From Micromonospora sp. CP22 (lineage in GTDB: Bacteria > Actinomycetota > Actinomycetes > Mycobacteriales > Micromonosporaceae): 64,000 bases of DNA. The first letter of the stretch is position 1, and each line of letters starts with the position of its first letter. The stretch spans positions 124,001 through 188,000 of the forward strand of contig NZ_VCJO01000010.1 of assembly GCF_009712475.1 (NCBI RefSeq), in the 5' to 3' direction. The notes under the pieces were generated by a model, which saw only the letters and a program-made list of their open reading frames with translations, was not told the origin of the DNA and did not search any database. Positions 1 to 8,751 of the stretch are shown here, in pieces. A program made the translations under genes and the position numbers.

Positions 1-1474
1 CCGCGCCGACGCTGCCGACCAGGTTCACCGCCATGTTGTACGACGGCCGGAAGCTGGACCGCAGCGGATACGTCCGGGTGGAGGCCAGGCCCGCCACGTG
101 CCGGGGGTCGGTCTCCGGGGACCACACCACCACGGCGTGCCCCTCCACGTCGATGCCCCGACGACCGGCCCGCCCGGTGAGCTGGGTGTACTCCCCCGGA
201 GTCAGGTCGACGTGCGCCTCGCCGTTGTACTTGACCAGGCGTTCCAGCACCACGCACCGGGCGGGCATGTTGATGCCCAGGGCGAGGGTCTCGGTGGCGA
301 AGACCGCCTTGACCAGCCCTCTGACGAACAGCTCCTCCACGACCTCCTTGAACGCCGGCAGCATCCCGGCGTGGTGGGCGGCCAGCCCCCGCTCCAGGCC
401 GTCGAGCCACTCCCAGTAGCCGAGCACCGACAGGTCCTCGCCGGGAATCGCCGTCACCCGGGACTCCACCACCCGGCGGATCTCGGAGCGTTCCTCGGGC
501 GAGGTGAGCCGCAGCCCGGCGGCGAGGCACTGCTGCACGGCGGCGTCGCAGCCGGCCCGGCTGAAGATGAACAGGATCGCCGGCAGCAGCCCCTCGCGGT
601 CCAGCCGGTCGACGATGTCCGGGCGCATCGGGCCACGCCAGCGTGGCCCGCGCCGCCCGCCGCCGAACCGGCCCTCGCCGAGGTCGAGGCGGCGCATCGT
701 GTCCCGGGTGTAGCGCAGCAACTCCGGGTGCACGTCGTGTTTGCGGGCCGCGGCGGCGTCGTGGAACAGGTCGAACATCCGCTTGCCGACCAGCATGTGC
801 TGCCACAGCGGCACCGGCCGGTGCTCGCTGACCACCACCGTGGTCTCGCCCCGCACCGTGATCAGCCAGTCGGCGAACTCCTCGGCGTTGGAGACCGTCG
901 CCGACAGCGACACCAGGGTCACCGAGGCGGGCAGGTGGATGATGACCTCCTCCCAGACCCCGCCACGGAACCGGTCGGCCAGGTAGTGGACCTCGTCCAT
1001 CACCACGTACGCCAGGCCCTCCAGGGTGGCCGAGCCGGCGTAGAGCATGTTGCGCAGCACCTCGGTGGTCATCACCACCACCGGGGCGTCGCCGTTGATG
1101 GCGTTGTCGCCGGTGAGCAGCCCCACCTGCTCGACGCCGTACCGGTCGACCAGGTCGTGGTACTTCTGGTTCGACAGAGCCTTGATCGGCGTGGTGTAGA
1201 AGCACTTGCGGCGGGGACCGTCGACCGGCTCCGGCCGCCCCGGCGCACCCCGCAGCGCCAGGTGTACGGCGAACTCGCCGACCACCGTCTTGCCCGCGCC
1301 GGTGGGCGCGCAGACCAGCACGCCACTGCCCCGCTCCAGGGCCTGACACGCCTCCCGTTGGAAGTCGTCGAGGTCGAACCCCAGGTCAGCGGTGAACTCT
1401 TCCAGTGCCGGAAACTGTGAGGCCTGGGCGGCCCGGCGGCGTGCCGCGGCATACCGCTCGGCGGGGCTCGACAT
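1..1474 (-). CDS. helY: HelY-like DEAD/DEAH-box RNA helicase (3' end outside window)
   Basis: Superfamily 2 helicase of the Ski2/Mtr4 type, expected to use ATP to unwind RNA. The frame stays open from an ATG at 1474 to the window edge (491 codons), so the C-terminal part is missing. Visible motifs in order: Walker A APTGAGKT (about residues 56-63), DEVH box (about 159), SAT (about 180s), and motif VI QLTGRAGRRG (about 430). In Mycobacterium tuberculosis the helY gene lies next to tatC and the paf genes, and the same neighbours are found here. The start codon is clear because the HAD gene diverges only about 85 bases away. Confidence in the family is high; the RNA substrate is inferred. Confidence 0.93.
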   Translation of the reverse strand, partial: MSSPAERYAAARRRAAQASQFPALEEFTADLGFDLDDFQREACQALERGSGVLVCAPTGAGKTVVGEFAVHLALRGAPGRPEPVDGPRRKCFYTTPIKALSNQKYHDLVDRYGVEQVGLLTGDNAINGDAPVVVMTTEVLRNMLYAGSATLEGLAYVVMDEVHYLADRFRGGVWEEVIIHLPASVTLVSLSATVSNAEEFADWLITVRGETTVVVSEHRPVPLWQHMLVGKRMFDLFHDAAAARKHDVHPELLRYTRDTMRRLDLGEGRFGGGRRGPRWRGPMRPDIVDRLDREGLLPAILFIFSRAGCDAAVQQCLAAGLRLTSPEERSEIRRVVESRVTAIPGEDLSVLGYWEWLDGLERGLAAHHAGMLPAFKEVVEELFVRGLVKAVFATETLALGINMPARCVVLERLVKYNGEAHVDLTPGEYTQLTGRAGRRGIDVEGHAVVVWSPETDPRHVAGLASTRTYPLRSSFRPSYNMAVNLVGSVGA

Positions 1475-1559
1475 GCTTCAAGATTAGTGCGTGCCTCCGA
1501 CGAGCACCCGGCAAGGCCGACCGTCGGGGTGGTCGGGGCGGGTCGGTAGGGTGCACCAC

Positions 1560-2315
1560 GTGCCGGATCATGCCGAACCGACCGTTCCCGTACCCGACGT
1601 CAATCGGGGCCCGTCCCGTCGGCGGGTGCGGGCGGTGCTGTTCGACTTCCACGGCACGCTGGCGCAGGTGGAGGAGCCCAGCCAGTGGGTGCTGGCCGCC
1701 GCGTCGGCGTGCGGCGTGGAACTGGACCGGGCCCGCGCGACCGCCCTGGCCGACCGGCTGCTCACCGCCGGGCGCGCCGGTGGGCCGCTGCCGGCGCGGG
1801 TACCGCCCCACCTGGCCGAGCTGTGGGCCGACCGGGACCTGTACGAGCACGCCCACCGGGGCGCCTACACCGGGTTGGCCGAGACGGTCGACGCCGGTAT
1901 CGACGGGTTCGCCGAGGCGCTGTACGAGCGGGTGCTGACGCCGCAGGGGTGGGTGCCCTACCCCGACACCGCGCCGACCCTCGCCGCGCTGCGGGCCGCC
2001 GGTGTCCGGGTGGCGGTGGTCAGCAACATCGGCTTCGACATCCGACCGCTCTTCGCCGCCTGGGGACTGGCCGACCTGGTCGACGCCTACGTGCTGTCGT
2101 ACGAGGTGGGCCGGTGCAAGCCCGACCCGGCGATCTTCTGGCGGGCCTGCGGCATGCTCGGCGTCGACCCCGAGGAGTCGCTGATGGTCGGCGACACGCC
2201 CGCCGACGCGGGTGCCGTCGCCGCCGGGTGCGCCGCCCTGATCCTCCCCGCCGCCGATCCCGGCCGCCCCAACGCGCTGGGCTCCGTCCTCGACCTCATC
2301 CAGCCCGCCGCCTGA
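1560..2315 (+). CDS. HAD-superfamily hydrolase with atypical motif I
   Basis: Haloacid dehalogenase-like hydrolase, probably a cytosolic phosphatase of unknown substrate. Motif I reads FDFHGTL, with His where phosphatases usually have the second Asp of DxD. Motif II is VVSN, motif III the Lys in CKPDP, and motif IV GDTPAD, so the rest of the active site is intact. The start is uncertain: GTG codons occur at 1491, 1551 and 1560. I chose 1560 because TAGGG lies just upstream and the conserved part begins about 25 residues later. It diverges from the helicase gene and converges on the lipid kinase gene. The His replacement may change or reduce phosphatase chemistry. Confidence 0.85.
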   Translation: MPDHAEPTVPVPDVNRGPSRRRVRAVLFDFHGTLAQVEEPSQWVLAAASACGVELDRARATALADRLLTAGRAGGPLPARVPPHLAELWADRDLYEHAHRGAYTGLAETVDAGIDGFAEALYERVLTPQGWVPYPDTAPTLAALRAAGVRVAVVSNIGFDIRPLFAAWGLADLVDAYVLSYEVGRCKPDPAIFWRACGMLGVDPEESLMVGDTPADAGAVAAGCAALILPAADPGRPNALGSVLDLIQPAA

Positions 2316-2349
2316 TCCGGGCGTCACCGGCACCTGCGGCCCGCGTCCG

Positions 2350-2371
2350 GTCCCACGCAGACCGGTGGGAC
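2350..2371. terminator. Possible short convergent terminator hairpin
   Basis: GTCCCAC and GTGGGAC form a 7-bp stem with an 8-base loop between the 3' ends of the HAD gene (+) and the lipid kinase gene (-). It has no U tract, which is usual in high-GC actinobacteria. Weak on its own. Confidence 0.35.
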
Positions 2372-2373
2372 GG

Positions 2374-3306
2374 TCAGCGGAGCAGGTGCAGGGCGCGCGG
2401 GACGGCGGTGACCGTCAAGGGCAGGGCGAGGGAGCGTTCACCGTCGGCGTACGTGGTGATGCCCGGCGCGTCGAGGGTGACGGTGCGGGCCCGGTAGGTG
2501 CGTACCAGCGGATGGGCGACGTGGGTGCCGGCGTAGATGCGCGGCTTGACCCGGATCAGCGTCCGTCGGTCGAACCGACCGCCGACCACCACGTCGAGCA
2601 GACCGTCGGTCGGGTCCGCGTCGGGGCAGATCCGCATCCCGCCGCCGTAACTGGCCCCGTTGCCGACCGCCACCAGCACCGAGTCGACCTCGATCCGCTC
2701 GCCGTCGAGGGTGAGGGTGTACCGGCGTGGCCGCAGCCGGGCCAACTCCACCAGGATCGCCAGGTCGTACCGGCGGGGACCACGCGGCCAGCGCATCCGG
2801 TTGGCCCGCTCGTTGACGATCGCGTCGAAACCGGCCGCGAGCACCGCGCCGTACCAGCGGAGGGTGCCGTCCGCCCCGGTCATCCGGGCCAGGTCGACGG
2901 GTCGGCTGCGTCCCTCACGCAGGGCCGCCGTGATGACCTCGACCGCCGCCCGGGGGTCGGCGGGGAAACCGGTCTCCACCGCGAAGTCGTTACCGGTGCC
3001 CGCCGGGACCGGCCCGAACGGCACCGAGGTGCCGGCGACGGCCTGCATCGCCTGGTGCACCGTGCCGTCGCCACCCACCGCGACCAGCGCGGCGGCCCCC
3101 TCGGCCACCGCGGCCCGGCAGGCCGCCTCGGCCTGCACCGCGCTGGCGGCGCGCAGCAGCCGCACCGGCCGGTCGGCTGCGGCGAGACCATCCAGCAGGT
3201 CCGGCAGCAGTCCCCGGTGCCGACCCCGCCCGGCGGTCGGGTTGGCCAGCACGGCGACGGGCCCGTCGGGCACCGAGGGGTGATCGTCTGAGGTCACGGC
3301 GAGCAC
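2374..3306 (-). CDS. Diacylglycerol/lipid kinase family protein
   Basis: Soluble or membrane-associated kinase of the DagK/YegS/sphingosine kinase fold, expected to phosphorylate a lipid hydroxyl with ATP. Motifs: NPTAGRGRH near the N-terminus, the nucleotide-binding GGDGTVHQ (about residue 78), PAGTGNDFA (about 100), and a C-terminal PTDGLLDVVV segment typical of the family. Its 310 residues are a normal length. The GTG start at 3306 lies just after the tatC terminator hairpin, so it is probably transcribed separately from tatAC. The exact lipid substrate cannot be told from sequence. Confidence 0.88.
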   Translation of the reverse strand: MLAVTSDDHPSVPDGPVAVLANPTAGRGRHRGLLPDLLDGLAAADRPVRLLRAASAVQAEAACRAAVAEGAAALVAVGGDGTVHQAMQAVAGTSVPFGPVPAGTGNDFAVETGFPADPRAAVEVITAALREGRSRPVDLARMTGADGTLRWYGAVLAAGFDAIVNERANRMRWPRGPRRYDLAILVELARLRPRRYTLTLDGERIEVDSVLVAVGNGASYGGGMRICPDADPTDGLLDVVVGGRFDRRTLIRVKPRIYAGTHVAHPLVRTYRARTVTLDAPGITTYADGERSLALPLTVTAVPRALHLLR

Positions 3307-3310
3307 CGTA

Positions 3311-3351
3311 CTGCCTGGGCCGGCGCGGACGCGACCACGCCGGCCAGGCAG
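3311..3351 (-). terminator. Terminator hairpin after tatAC
   Basis: Arms CTGCCTGGGCCGGCG (3311-3325) and CGCCGGCCAGGCAG (3338-3351) pair with one bulged G and a 12-base loop, 17 bases beyond the tatC stop. This would end the tatA-tatC transcript just before the lipid kinase start. Confidence 0.75.
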
Positions 3352-3367
3352 TCGGTCCTACGACGCG

Positions 3368-4318
3368 TCAGGTGACGTCGTCGTAGCGTCGTTCGATCGG
3401 CAGCGGCTTGGCCACCGGCTCCGGTGCGTCGATCGGGCCGACCGTGCCGACCGACGGTCCCGCCGCCACCGACTCCCGGTCGAACTCCAGCGGGGACGCC
3501 TCGTCGTCGGCGATCCCGGCGTAGACCTCCTTGCCGCGTCCCCTCCGCCGGTCGTTGAGGAACGCCACCCCGACCGCGATGAAGTAGAGCAGCGACAGAC
3601 ACAGCGCCAGCAACGTCATGCCGAACGGACCCGGGTCGGGCGTGGCCACCGCCGCGAACGCGAAGCAGACGAACACCACCACCCGCCACCAGCTGAGCAG
3701 CCGCCGGGCGCTCACCACGCCGGTGAAGTTGAGCATCAGCAGGGTGAGCGGGAACTCGAACGCCACCCCGAACAGCAGGATCATGGTGGTGACGAAGCTG
3801 ATGTAGCGGGTCACCTCCAGCTGCGAGTCGGTGCCGGTGACACCGGCCTCCAGCAGGAAGGCCAGACCCTTGTCGACGACCAGGAAGGCGAGGACCGCAC
3901 CGGCGGCGAACAGCGGAGCCGCGATCGCCACGAAGACGTACGCCCACTTGCGCTCGTGGCGGTGCAGCCCGGGTGCGATGAACGCCCACAACTGGTAGAG
4001 CCAGACCGGGGCCGCGAGGATCAGACCGATCCAGAGCGCCAACTTGAGCTTGAGGACGAAGCCGTCCGCCGGGGCGAGCATCAGGAACTTCTGGCACTCG
4101 CCGTCGACCATCATCCCGGGCAGTCGACAGTACGGCTGGCTCAGCAGGTCGAACGCCGGCTGGGCGAGCAGGTACCCCCCGATCAGCCCGACGATGATCG
4201 CCACGGAGGCGCGGAACAGCCGGTCACGCAGCTCGCGGATGTGCTCGATGAGGGTCATCGAGCCGTCGGCGGCCCGCTCGAAGTTGCTCGGTCCGCGTTT
4301 GCGGAGTCCGAAGGCCAC
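3368..4318 (-). CDS. tatC: Twin-arginine translocase subunit TatC
   Basis: Membrane receptor of the Tat pathway, which exports folded proteins carrying twin-arginine signals. The 316 residues contain the N-terminal MTLIEHIRELRDRL signature (HxxELRxRL type), then six hydrophobic segments, and a cytoplasmic C-terminal tail of about 70 residues rich in charge, as in other actinobacterial TatC. The GTG start follows the tatA stop by 18 bases, so the two form one operon, ended by the hairpin at 3311-3351. The position beside the paf genes matches the mycobacterial order. Confidence 0.97.
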   Translation of the reverse strand: MAFGLRKRGPSNFERAADGSMTLIEHIRELRDRLFRASVAIIVGLIGGYLLAQPAFDLLSQPYCRLPGMMVDGECQKFLMLAPADGFVLKLKLALWIGLILAAPVWLYQLWAFIAPGLHRHERKWAYVFVAIAAPLFAAGAVLAFLVVDKGLAFLLEAGVTGTDSQLEVTRYISFVTTMILLFGVAFEFPLTLLMLNFTGVVSARRLLSWWRVVVFVCFAFAAVATPDPGPFGMTLLALCLSLLYFIAVGVAFLNDRRRGRGKEVYAGIADDEASPLEFDRESVAAGPSVGTVGPIDAPEPVAKPLPIERRYDDVT

Positions 4319-4336
4319 GGCTACCGGACCCGGGGA

Positions 4337-4609
4337 TCAGTTATCGCGGACGCGCTGCACCGGGTCGACCGGCGGCTGCACGGTGCCCTGGTAGGGCTGC
4401 TGCTGGGGCGGGTACGGCTGGTAGCCGGCCTGCGCGTCGGCCTTACCGGCGAGGTCGCGGTCGTCGTCGGCCAGGCTCTTCGTCTCGGCCTTGATGATCC
4501 GCAGTGAGCGACCGAGGGACCGGGCGGCGTCGGGGAGCCGCTTCGCACCGAAGAGCAGGATCAGCACGACCACGAGTACGGCGATGTGCCACGGCTTGAG
4601 GGCACCCAT
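4337..4609 (-). CDS. tatA: Twin-arginine translocase subunit TatA
   Basis: Pore-forming Tat subunit. The 90-residue protein has one N-terminal membrane helix (about residues 8-21), the conserved FGxxxLP hinge (FGAKRLP), an amphipathic helix with RSLG, and a polar tail rich in Pro and Gln. It is the first gene of the tatA-tatC operon. The 242 bases upstream, to the next stop, hold no gene and probably contain the promoter. Confidence 0.96.
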   Translation of the reverse strand: MGALKPWHIAVLVVVLILLFGAKRLPDAARSLGRSLRIIKAETKSLADDDRDLAGKADAQAGYQPYPPQQQPYQGTVQPPVDPVQRVRDN

Positions 4610-4851
4610 GTGAAGCTCCAGTCGCTTGTGCCAACGGGGGTGGTATCGCAGCCCATCGTACGTGCGACGAGGGCCGTTGCCACCCGCCGGGGCGGAGGGG
4701 GTTCGTCCCGGTGGCTGCAGTCTCGGCCACCGGGAACTGCCACGTCAACCGTGCGGCTGGATCTTTCTGCGCGAAGTGACCCCTCCGCGCGCACGAGAAT
4801 GCACCGTACGGGCAGGAACGCGCACCGCGCGGTGCGTCGGTCGACCGCGCG

Positions 4852-5100
4852 TCAGTCGCCGCGACGCGCCCTGATCAGGGTGAGTCGCTGCTGGGTGGTG
4901 TCCAGTCGGCTCTGTAGCCCCTCCGCCTGCTGCTGGAGATGCTCGGCGGACTCGCGCAGCGCCGTCGCCTCGTCGACCCGCCGCTGCAACGCCAGCACCG
5001 CCCGGCGCAGCTGGGGCAGCCGCGCCAACACCGGTCGTACCGCCAGCGCGAGCAGAACCAGCGGCACCAGCACCAGGGCGAGCACGATCCACTTCAGCAC
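4852..5100 (-). CDS. Small membrane protein with coiled coil, downstream of pafC
   Basis: Conserved-type small protein of unknown function (82 residues). A hydrophobic helix (about residues 3-22) is followed by a charged heptad-like region rich in Leu, Gln, Arg and Glu, likely a coiled coil facing the cytoplasm. I chose the GTG at 5100, 10 bases after the pafC stop, because the reading frame upstream of it is only the shadow of pafC. It is probably cotranscribed with pafB and pafC. No family is recognised. Confidence 0.72.
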   Translation of the reverse strand: MLKWIVLALVLVPLVLLALAVRPVLARLPQLRRAVLALQRRVDEATALRESAEHLQQQAEGLQSRLDTTQQRLTLIRARRGD

Positions 5101-5110
5101 GCGGGCCAGC

Positions 5111-6133
5111 CTACTGCCTGTCGCCGGTCGCTGCCGGGTCCGCACCGGCCGGCACCGGCCGGGCGTACGCCTCCAGGGCCGCCACCGCCGACTCGTGGAC
5201 CTGCCCGGCCAGCTCGGCCGGGGCGACGACCTCGACGTCCGGGCCGAGGCCGAGCACGAACCGGCGGGCCCAGCCGAGATCGGTGACGCGCAGCGACACC
5301 ACCCACCGTTCACCGTCGGACTCGACCCGCTCACAGGGGTAGTACTCGGTGATCCACCGCTGCCCCCGCCCGATCCGCAGGGTGATCAGCGGCAGGTCGG
5401 GCGAGGGACGGAACGCCCCGTCACGCAGGTCGTGCGGTCGGGCCTGCGGCGGCACCACGGCGGGTTCGGCCAGCTCGGTCACCGCGTCGATCCGGTCGGC
5501 CCGGAACAACCGCACCGCCTCGGCACGGCGGCACCACGCCTCGACGTACGTGACGCCACCGGTCATCAACACCCGTAGTGGGTCGACAACCCGCTCGGTG
5601 GTCTCGTCACGGGTGGCCGTGTAGTAGGTGATGCGCAGCGCCCGGCCGCTCTGCACCGCGGCACGCAGCTGCTCCACCCGCCCGGTGTCGCCGGGCAGTC
5701 GTACCTCCACCGGCGCGGCGACCAGGTCACCGGCCGCGTCCTCGATCTTCGCGAGGGCCCGCTCGACGGCCTCCCGGTTGGCCACCCCGGGGGTCTCGGC
5801 GAGCATCCGCAGCGCCACCACCAGCGCCAACGCCTCGTCCGGGGTGAGTCGCAGCGGCCGGTCGATGCCCGCGTCGTAGGTGATGGTCACCCGGTCACCG
5901 TCGAACGCCATGTCGATCAGGTCACCCGGGCCGTACCCGGGCAGCCCGCAGACCCACAGCAGTTCCAGATCCTCCCGCAGCTGCCGCTCGGTGACGCCCA
6001 GGTCACCGGCCGCCTCGGCGATCTCGATGCCGGGCCGGGCGAGCAGGTACGGCACCAGGTTCAGCAGCCGGGCCAGCCGATCGGCCGAGGCCCGGGAACC
6101 GGCACGCGCCGCCGGACGGGTCGGGCCGCTCAC
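5111..6133 (-). CDS. pafC: PafC, WYL-domain transcription regulator
   Basis: Partner of PafB; in mycobacteria the PafBC complex activates the LexA/RecA-independent DNA damage response. The 340-residue protein has an N-terminal winged-helix region (ADRLARLLNLVPYLL, then GVTERQLREDLELL) and a central WYL domain around residues 150-230 (ALRITYYTATRDE and VDPLRV segments) with a C-terminal WCX extension. Its GTG start overlaps the pafB stop by four bases (GTGA), so translation is coupled. Despite the name, it does not take part in pupylation chemistry. Confidence 0.93.
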   Translation of the reverse strand: MSGPTRPAARAGSRASADRLARLLNLVPYLLARPGIEIAEAAGDLGVTERQLREDLELLWVCGLPGYGPGDLIDMAFDGDRVTITYDAGIDRPLRLTPDEALALVVALRMLAETPGVANREAVERALAKIEDAAGDLVAAPVEVRLPGDTGRVEQLRAAVQSGRALRITYYTATRDETTERVVDPLRVLMTGGVTYVEAWCRRAEAVRLFRADRIDAVTELAEPAVVPPQARPHDLRDGAFRPSPDLPLITLRIGRGQRWITEYYPCERVESDGERWVVSLRVTDLGWARRFVLGLGPDVEVVAPAELAGQVHESAVAALEAYARPVPAGADPAATGDRQ

Positions 6134-7119
6134 GGGAGCACCGCCAGGGCGTCGTGGCCGGCGGCGATCTCCTTGAGCCGCTGGATGACCGCCTCCCGCA
6201 CCTCGGGCGGGTCGATGACCCGCACGTCCGGCCCGTAGCCGACGAGGTGACCCGCCAGCCAGCAGGCGTCGCCGTACGGCAGGACCACGCGGTCCGCCTC
6301 CGGCCCGGCGGTGACCTCCACCGCCCAGCGGCGCAACCCGGCGGCGCGCCCCGGGGTGACCAGCACGGTCGCCCGCCCGGGTCGCTCGATCGGGCCGGAC
6401 CAGCGGGCCACGTGACTGATCAGGTCGACGTCGGTCGGCGGCTGGTAGGCGTTCGGCTCACCGGCGGCCCGCACCACGCCCACCACCCGCGACAACCGGA
6501 AGCAGCGGGTGGCGTCGCGGTCGAGGTCGTGGCCGACCACGTACCACCGGCCGCGCCAGCAGACCACGCCCCACGGTTGCAGCCGACGGCGGGCGGGCGC
6601 GTCCCGGTCCGGGACGCGGTAGTCGAAGCGGACCTCCCGCCGGTCGCGGGCGGCCGCCGTCAGCGGGGCGAACGCCGGGTCGACGGTGACCATCGGCTCC
6701 AGTCCGAGGGTGGCCTGCGGATCCACGTCCACACCGGCCGCGCGCAGCTTCGCCAGCCCCGAGGAGGCGGCGGCGGCCAGACCCGCGTGCTGCCACAGTC
6801 GCGCGGCGATGCCGACCGCGGCGGCCTCGTCCGGCTGGAGCGGGATGTCGGGTAGCGCGTACTCCCGGCGGGCGATCCGGTACCCGGGCTCCGTGTCGAA
6901 GGCGCTCGCCGTCCCGGTCTCCAGCGGTACGCCCAATTCCCGCAGCTCGGCCTTGTCCCGCTCGAACTTACGCTGGAAAGCCTCGTGCTCCCGGGCGTCG
7001 TCCAGATCGTGTTCATAACCGGGCACGGTCGCGGCGATCTGCGCGGCGGTCAGGAACCGCCGCGTGGACAGCAGGCAGATCACCAGGTTGACCAGGCGTT
7101 CGGTGCGGCTGCGCGACAC
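6130..7119 (-). CDS. pafB: PafB, WYL-domain transcription regulator
   Basis: DNA-damage-response regulator that pairs with PafC. An N-terminal helix-turn-helix (SRSRTERLVNLVICLL, then LTAAQIAATVPGY) is followed by a WYL domain near residues 165-240 (REVRFDYRVPDR, LQPWGVVCWRGRWYVVG). An earlier GTG at 7143 is possible, but the GTG at 7119 puts the start right before the helix-turn-helix, as in the mycobacterial protein, so I prefer it. The 200 bases to the divergent DUF3866 gene are free of genes and should hold both promoters. Confidence 0.92.
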   Translation of the reverse strand: MSRSRTERLVNLVICLLSTRRFLTAAQIAATVPGYEHDLDDAREHEAFQRKFERDKAELRELGVPLETGTASAFDTEPGYRIARREYALPDIPLQPDEAAAVGIAARLWQHAGLAAAASSGLAKLRAAGVDVDPQATLGLEPMVTVDPAFAPLTAAARDRREVRFDYRVPDRDAPARRRLQPWGVVCWRGRWYVVGHDLDRDATRCFRLSRVVGVVRAAGEPNAYQPPTDVDLISHVARWSGPIERPGRATVLVTPGRAAGLRRWAVEVTAGPEADRVVLPYGDACWLAGHLVGYGPDVRVIDPPEVREAVIQRLKEIAAGHDALAVLP

Positions 7120-7319
7120 CCCGTAGACGCTAGCAGCCCACACCCGTCACGCATCCACCCCACGCCACGCCCACATACTCCCATTCACCCCGACTCGCCG
7201 ATCAGGCGACGGTGGTCGCCGGAACGCGCCTTTCATCAGGGTTTGCCCCCATGGTAAGCGTGCTCGGCGGATGGCACCCGGTGGGCGGCGGACAGCGGGG
7301 TGGGGGTTAGCGTGCGGGC

Positions 7320-8420
7320 ATGGTGCGGTGGCGAGCGGGGACGGTGGCGGGGCTGCGCAGGCGGTGGGCCGGGGCGGTGGAGCTGGACGTCGAAGTGGAC
7401 GACGGCGGCACCATGCGGGCACTGGCCTACCCGGCGCTGGTGGGTGAGCCGGAGCCGGGCGACCGGGTGCTGCTCAACGCCGGTGCGCTGCTGATGGGCC
7501 TGGGCACCGGCGGGTACGCGCTGGTCGTGGCGCTGCCGGAGCGGCTGCCGCCGGATCCGCCGCAGGCGGGCGACACCCGCGACGCGGGGCATCTGGTCAA
7601 GGCCCGCTACACCCCGTTGCAGCCGATCCTGCTCGGTGTCGACGAGGAGGCGTCACCGCACCGGGAGATCCTGGCCGCCGCCGACGACCTCGCCGGGCTG
7701 CCGGTGGTCACCGCCGACCTGCACTCCGCCCTGCCGGCGATCCTGGCCGGGATCCACCTCGACGCCCCCGAGGCGCGGGTGGCGTACCTGCTCACCGACG
7801 GTGGGGCGCTGCCCGCCTGGTTCTCCCGCACCCTCGCCGGGCTGCACGACGACCTGGTCGGCACGATCAGCGTCGGGCAGGCGTTCGGCGGCGACCTGGA
7901 GGCATCGACGCTGCACAGCGGGCTGCTCGCCGCCCGGCACGTGCTCGACGCCGACGTGGCGGTGGTGGCGCAGGGGCCGGGCAATCTCGGCACCGGCACC
8001 CGCTGGGGATTCTCCGGGGTGGCCGTCGGCGAGGCGGTGAACGCCGTCGCCGCCCTCGGCGGTCACCCGATCGGTTCGCTGCGGATCTCCGACGCCGACC
8101 CCCGGACCCGGCACCGGGGCGTGTCGCACCACAGTCTCACCGCGTACGGCCGGGTGGCGCTGGCCCGTGCGGAGCTGGTGGTGCCGACGGGCCTGGACCC
8201 GACGCTGGCCGCCGAGGTCGACGCCGCGTTGGCCCCGCTGGGCGAGCGACACACGCTGGTCCGGGTGGACACGGACGGGCTGGACGCGGCCCTGCGGCGC
8301 AGCCCGGTGCCGCTGTCGACGATGGGGCGCGGGCTGGACGCCGACCACGCCTACTTCCTCGCCGCCGCCGCGGCCGGTCGGCACGCCGCCCGCCTGACGG
8401 CGCAGCCCAGCCTTAGTTAA
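7320..8420 (+). CDS. DUF3866-like conserved protein
   Basis: Conserved actinobacterial protein of unknown function, which I believe belongs to the DUF3866 family. The 366 residues show no signal peptide or membrane helix. Notable segments are LLNAGALLMGLGTGGYALV near the N-terminus, HLVKARYTPLQ, and a Gly-rich VVAQGPGNLGTGTRWGFSG around residue 220, followed by HRGVSHHSLTAYGR. These resemble a nucleotide- or phosphate-binding fold but give no firm activity. It diverges from pafB. The stop codon lies inside the first unit of a 20-bp tandem repeat. Confidence 0.8.
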   Translation: MVRWRAGTVAGLRRRWAGAVELDVEVDDGGTMRALAYPALVGEPEPGDRVLLNAGALLMGLGTGGYALVVALPERLPPDPPQAGDTRDAGHLVKARYTPLQPILLGVDEEASPHREILAAADDLAGLPVVTADLHSALPAILAGIHLDAPEARVAYLLTDGGALPAWFSRTLAGLHDDLVGTISVGQAFGGDLEASTLHSGLLAARHVLDADVAVVAQGPGNLGTGTRWGFSGVAVGEAVNAVAALGGHPIGSLRISDADPRTRHRGVSHHSLTAYGRVALARAELVVPTGLDPTLAAEVDAALAPLGERHTLVRVDTDGLDAALRRSPVPLSTMGRGLDADHAYFLAAAAAGRHAARLTAQPSLS

Positions 8421-8507
8421 CGCGGCCCAGCGTTAGTCCACGCGGCCAGCGTTAGTTAACAAGGGGCCCCTGCTCTACCGCAGGCGTTAATAAGGTGCCC
8501 TTCCTTT
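8406..8507. repeat. Tandem 20-bp repeat plus GTTAAYAAGG element
   Basis: Three imperfect units of period 20 run from 8406 to 8464 (core CCAGCSTTAGTYVACGCGG; the last changes to ...TTAACAAGG). A second element follows, with AAGGGGCCCC and AAGGTGCCCTTCC separated by CTCTACCGCAGGCGTTAAT, which can fold partly on itself. The first unit covers the stop codon of the DUF3866 gene. I have a general memory of similar GTTAACAAGGGGCCC elements scattered in Micromonosporaceae genomes, but could not check this. Confidence 0.75.
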
Positions 8508-8511
8508 CACC

Positions 8512-8697
8512 TCACGCGAGGATGACCAGGGCGGCCCAGGCGCCCACGATCAGCGCGAGGGCCAGGGCGAGCACCCAGGTGGGCACGGTGTACTCGCCGC
8601 GACGGTTACGTTCGACCTCGGCGCGGATCTTCTCGCGGCGGCGTTCGAGCCACGTCTGCCGCTGGGCACCCGGGGTGGACGGTTCAGAAGGAATCAT
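8512..8697 (-). CDS. Small single-helix membrane protein
   Basis: A 61-residue protein with a charged N-terminal half (WLERRREKIRAEVERNRRGEY) and one hydrophobic C-terminal helix (about residues 42-60), so it is probably a tail-anchored membrane protein. Function unknown. It lies directly downstream of pafA, past a short hairpin. Codon use looks like its neighbours. No strong ribosome binding site is visible, so the exact start is less sure than the frame. Confidence 0.65.
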   Translation of the reverse strand: MIPSEPSTPGAQRQTWLERRREKIRAEVERNRRGEYTVPTWVLALALALIVGAWAALVILA

Positions 8698-8713
8698 GGC
8701 CGGTCCAGCCTAC

Positions 8714-8743
8714 CCGGGGCCGGCCGGTTCGACACGGCCCCGG
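8714..8743 (-). terminator. Hairpin after pafA
   Basis: CCGGGGCCG (8714-8722) and CGGCCCCGG (8735-8743) form a perfect 9-bp GC stem with a 12-base loop, 8 bases past the pafA stop. Confidence 0.6.
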
Positions 8744-8751
8744 TCGGCCGG

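Noticed and set aside
7144..7319. Small genes in the pafB/DUF3866 divergent space
   Set aside because: Short frames here have no ribosome site, no codon bias and no recognisable sequence; the space is the right size for two promoters.
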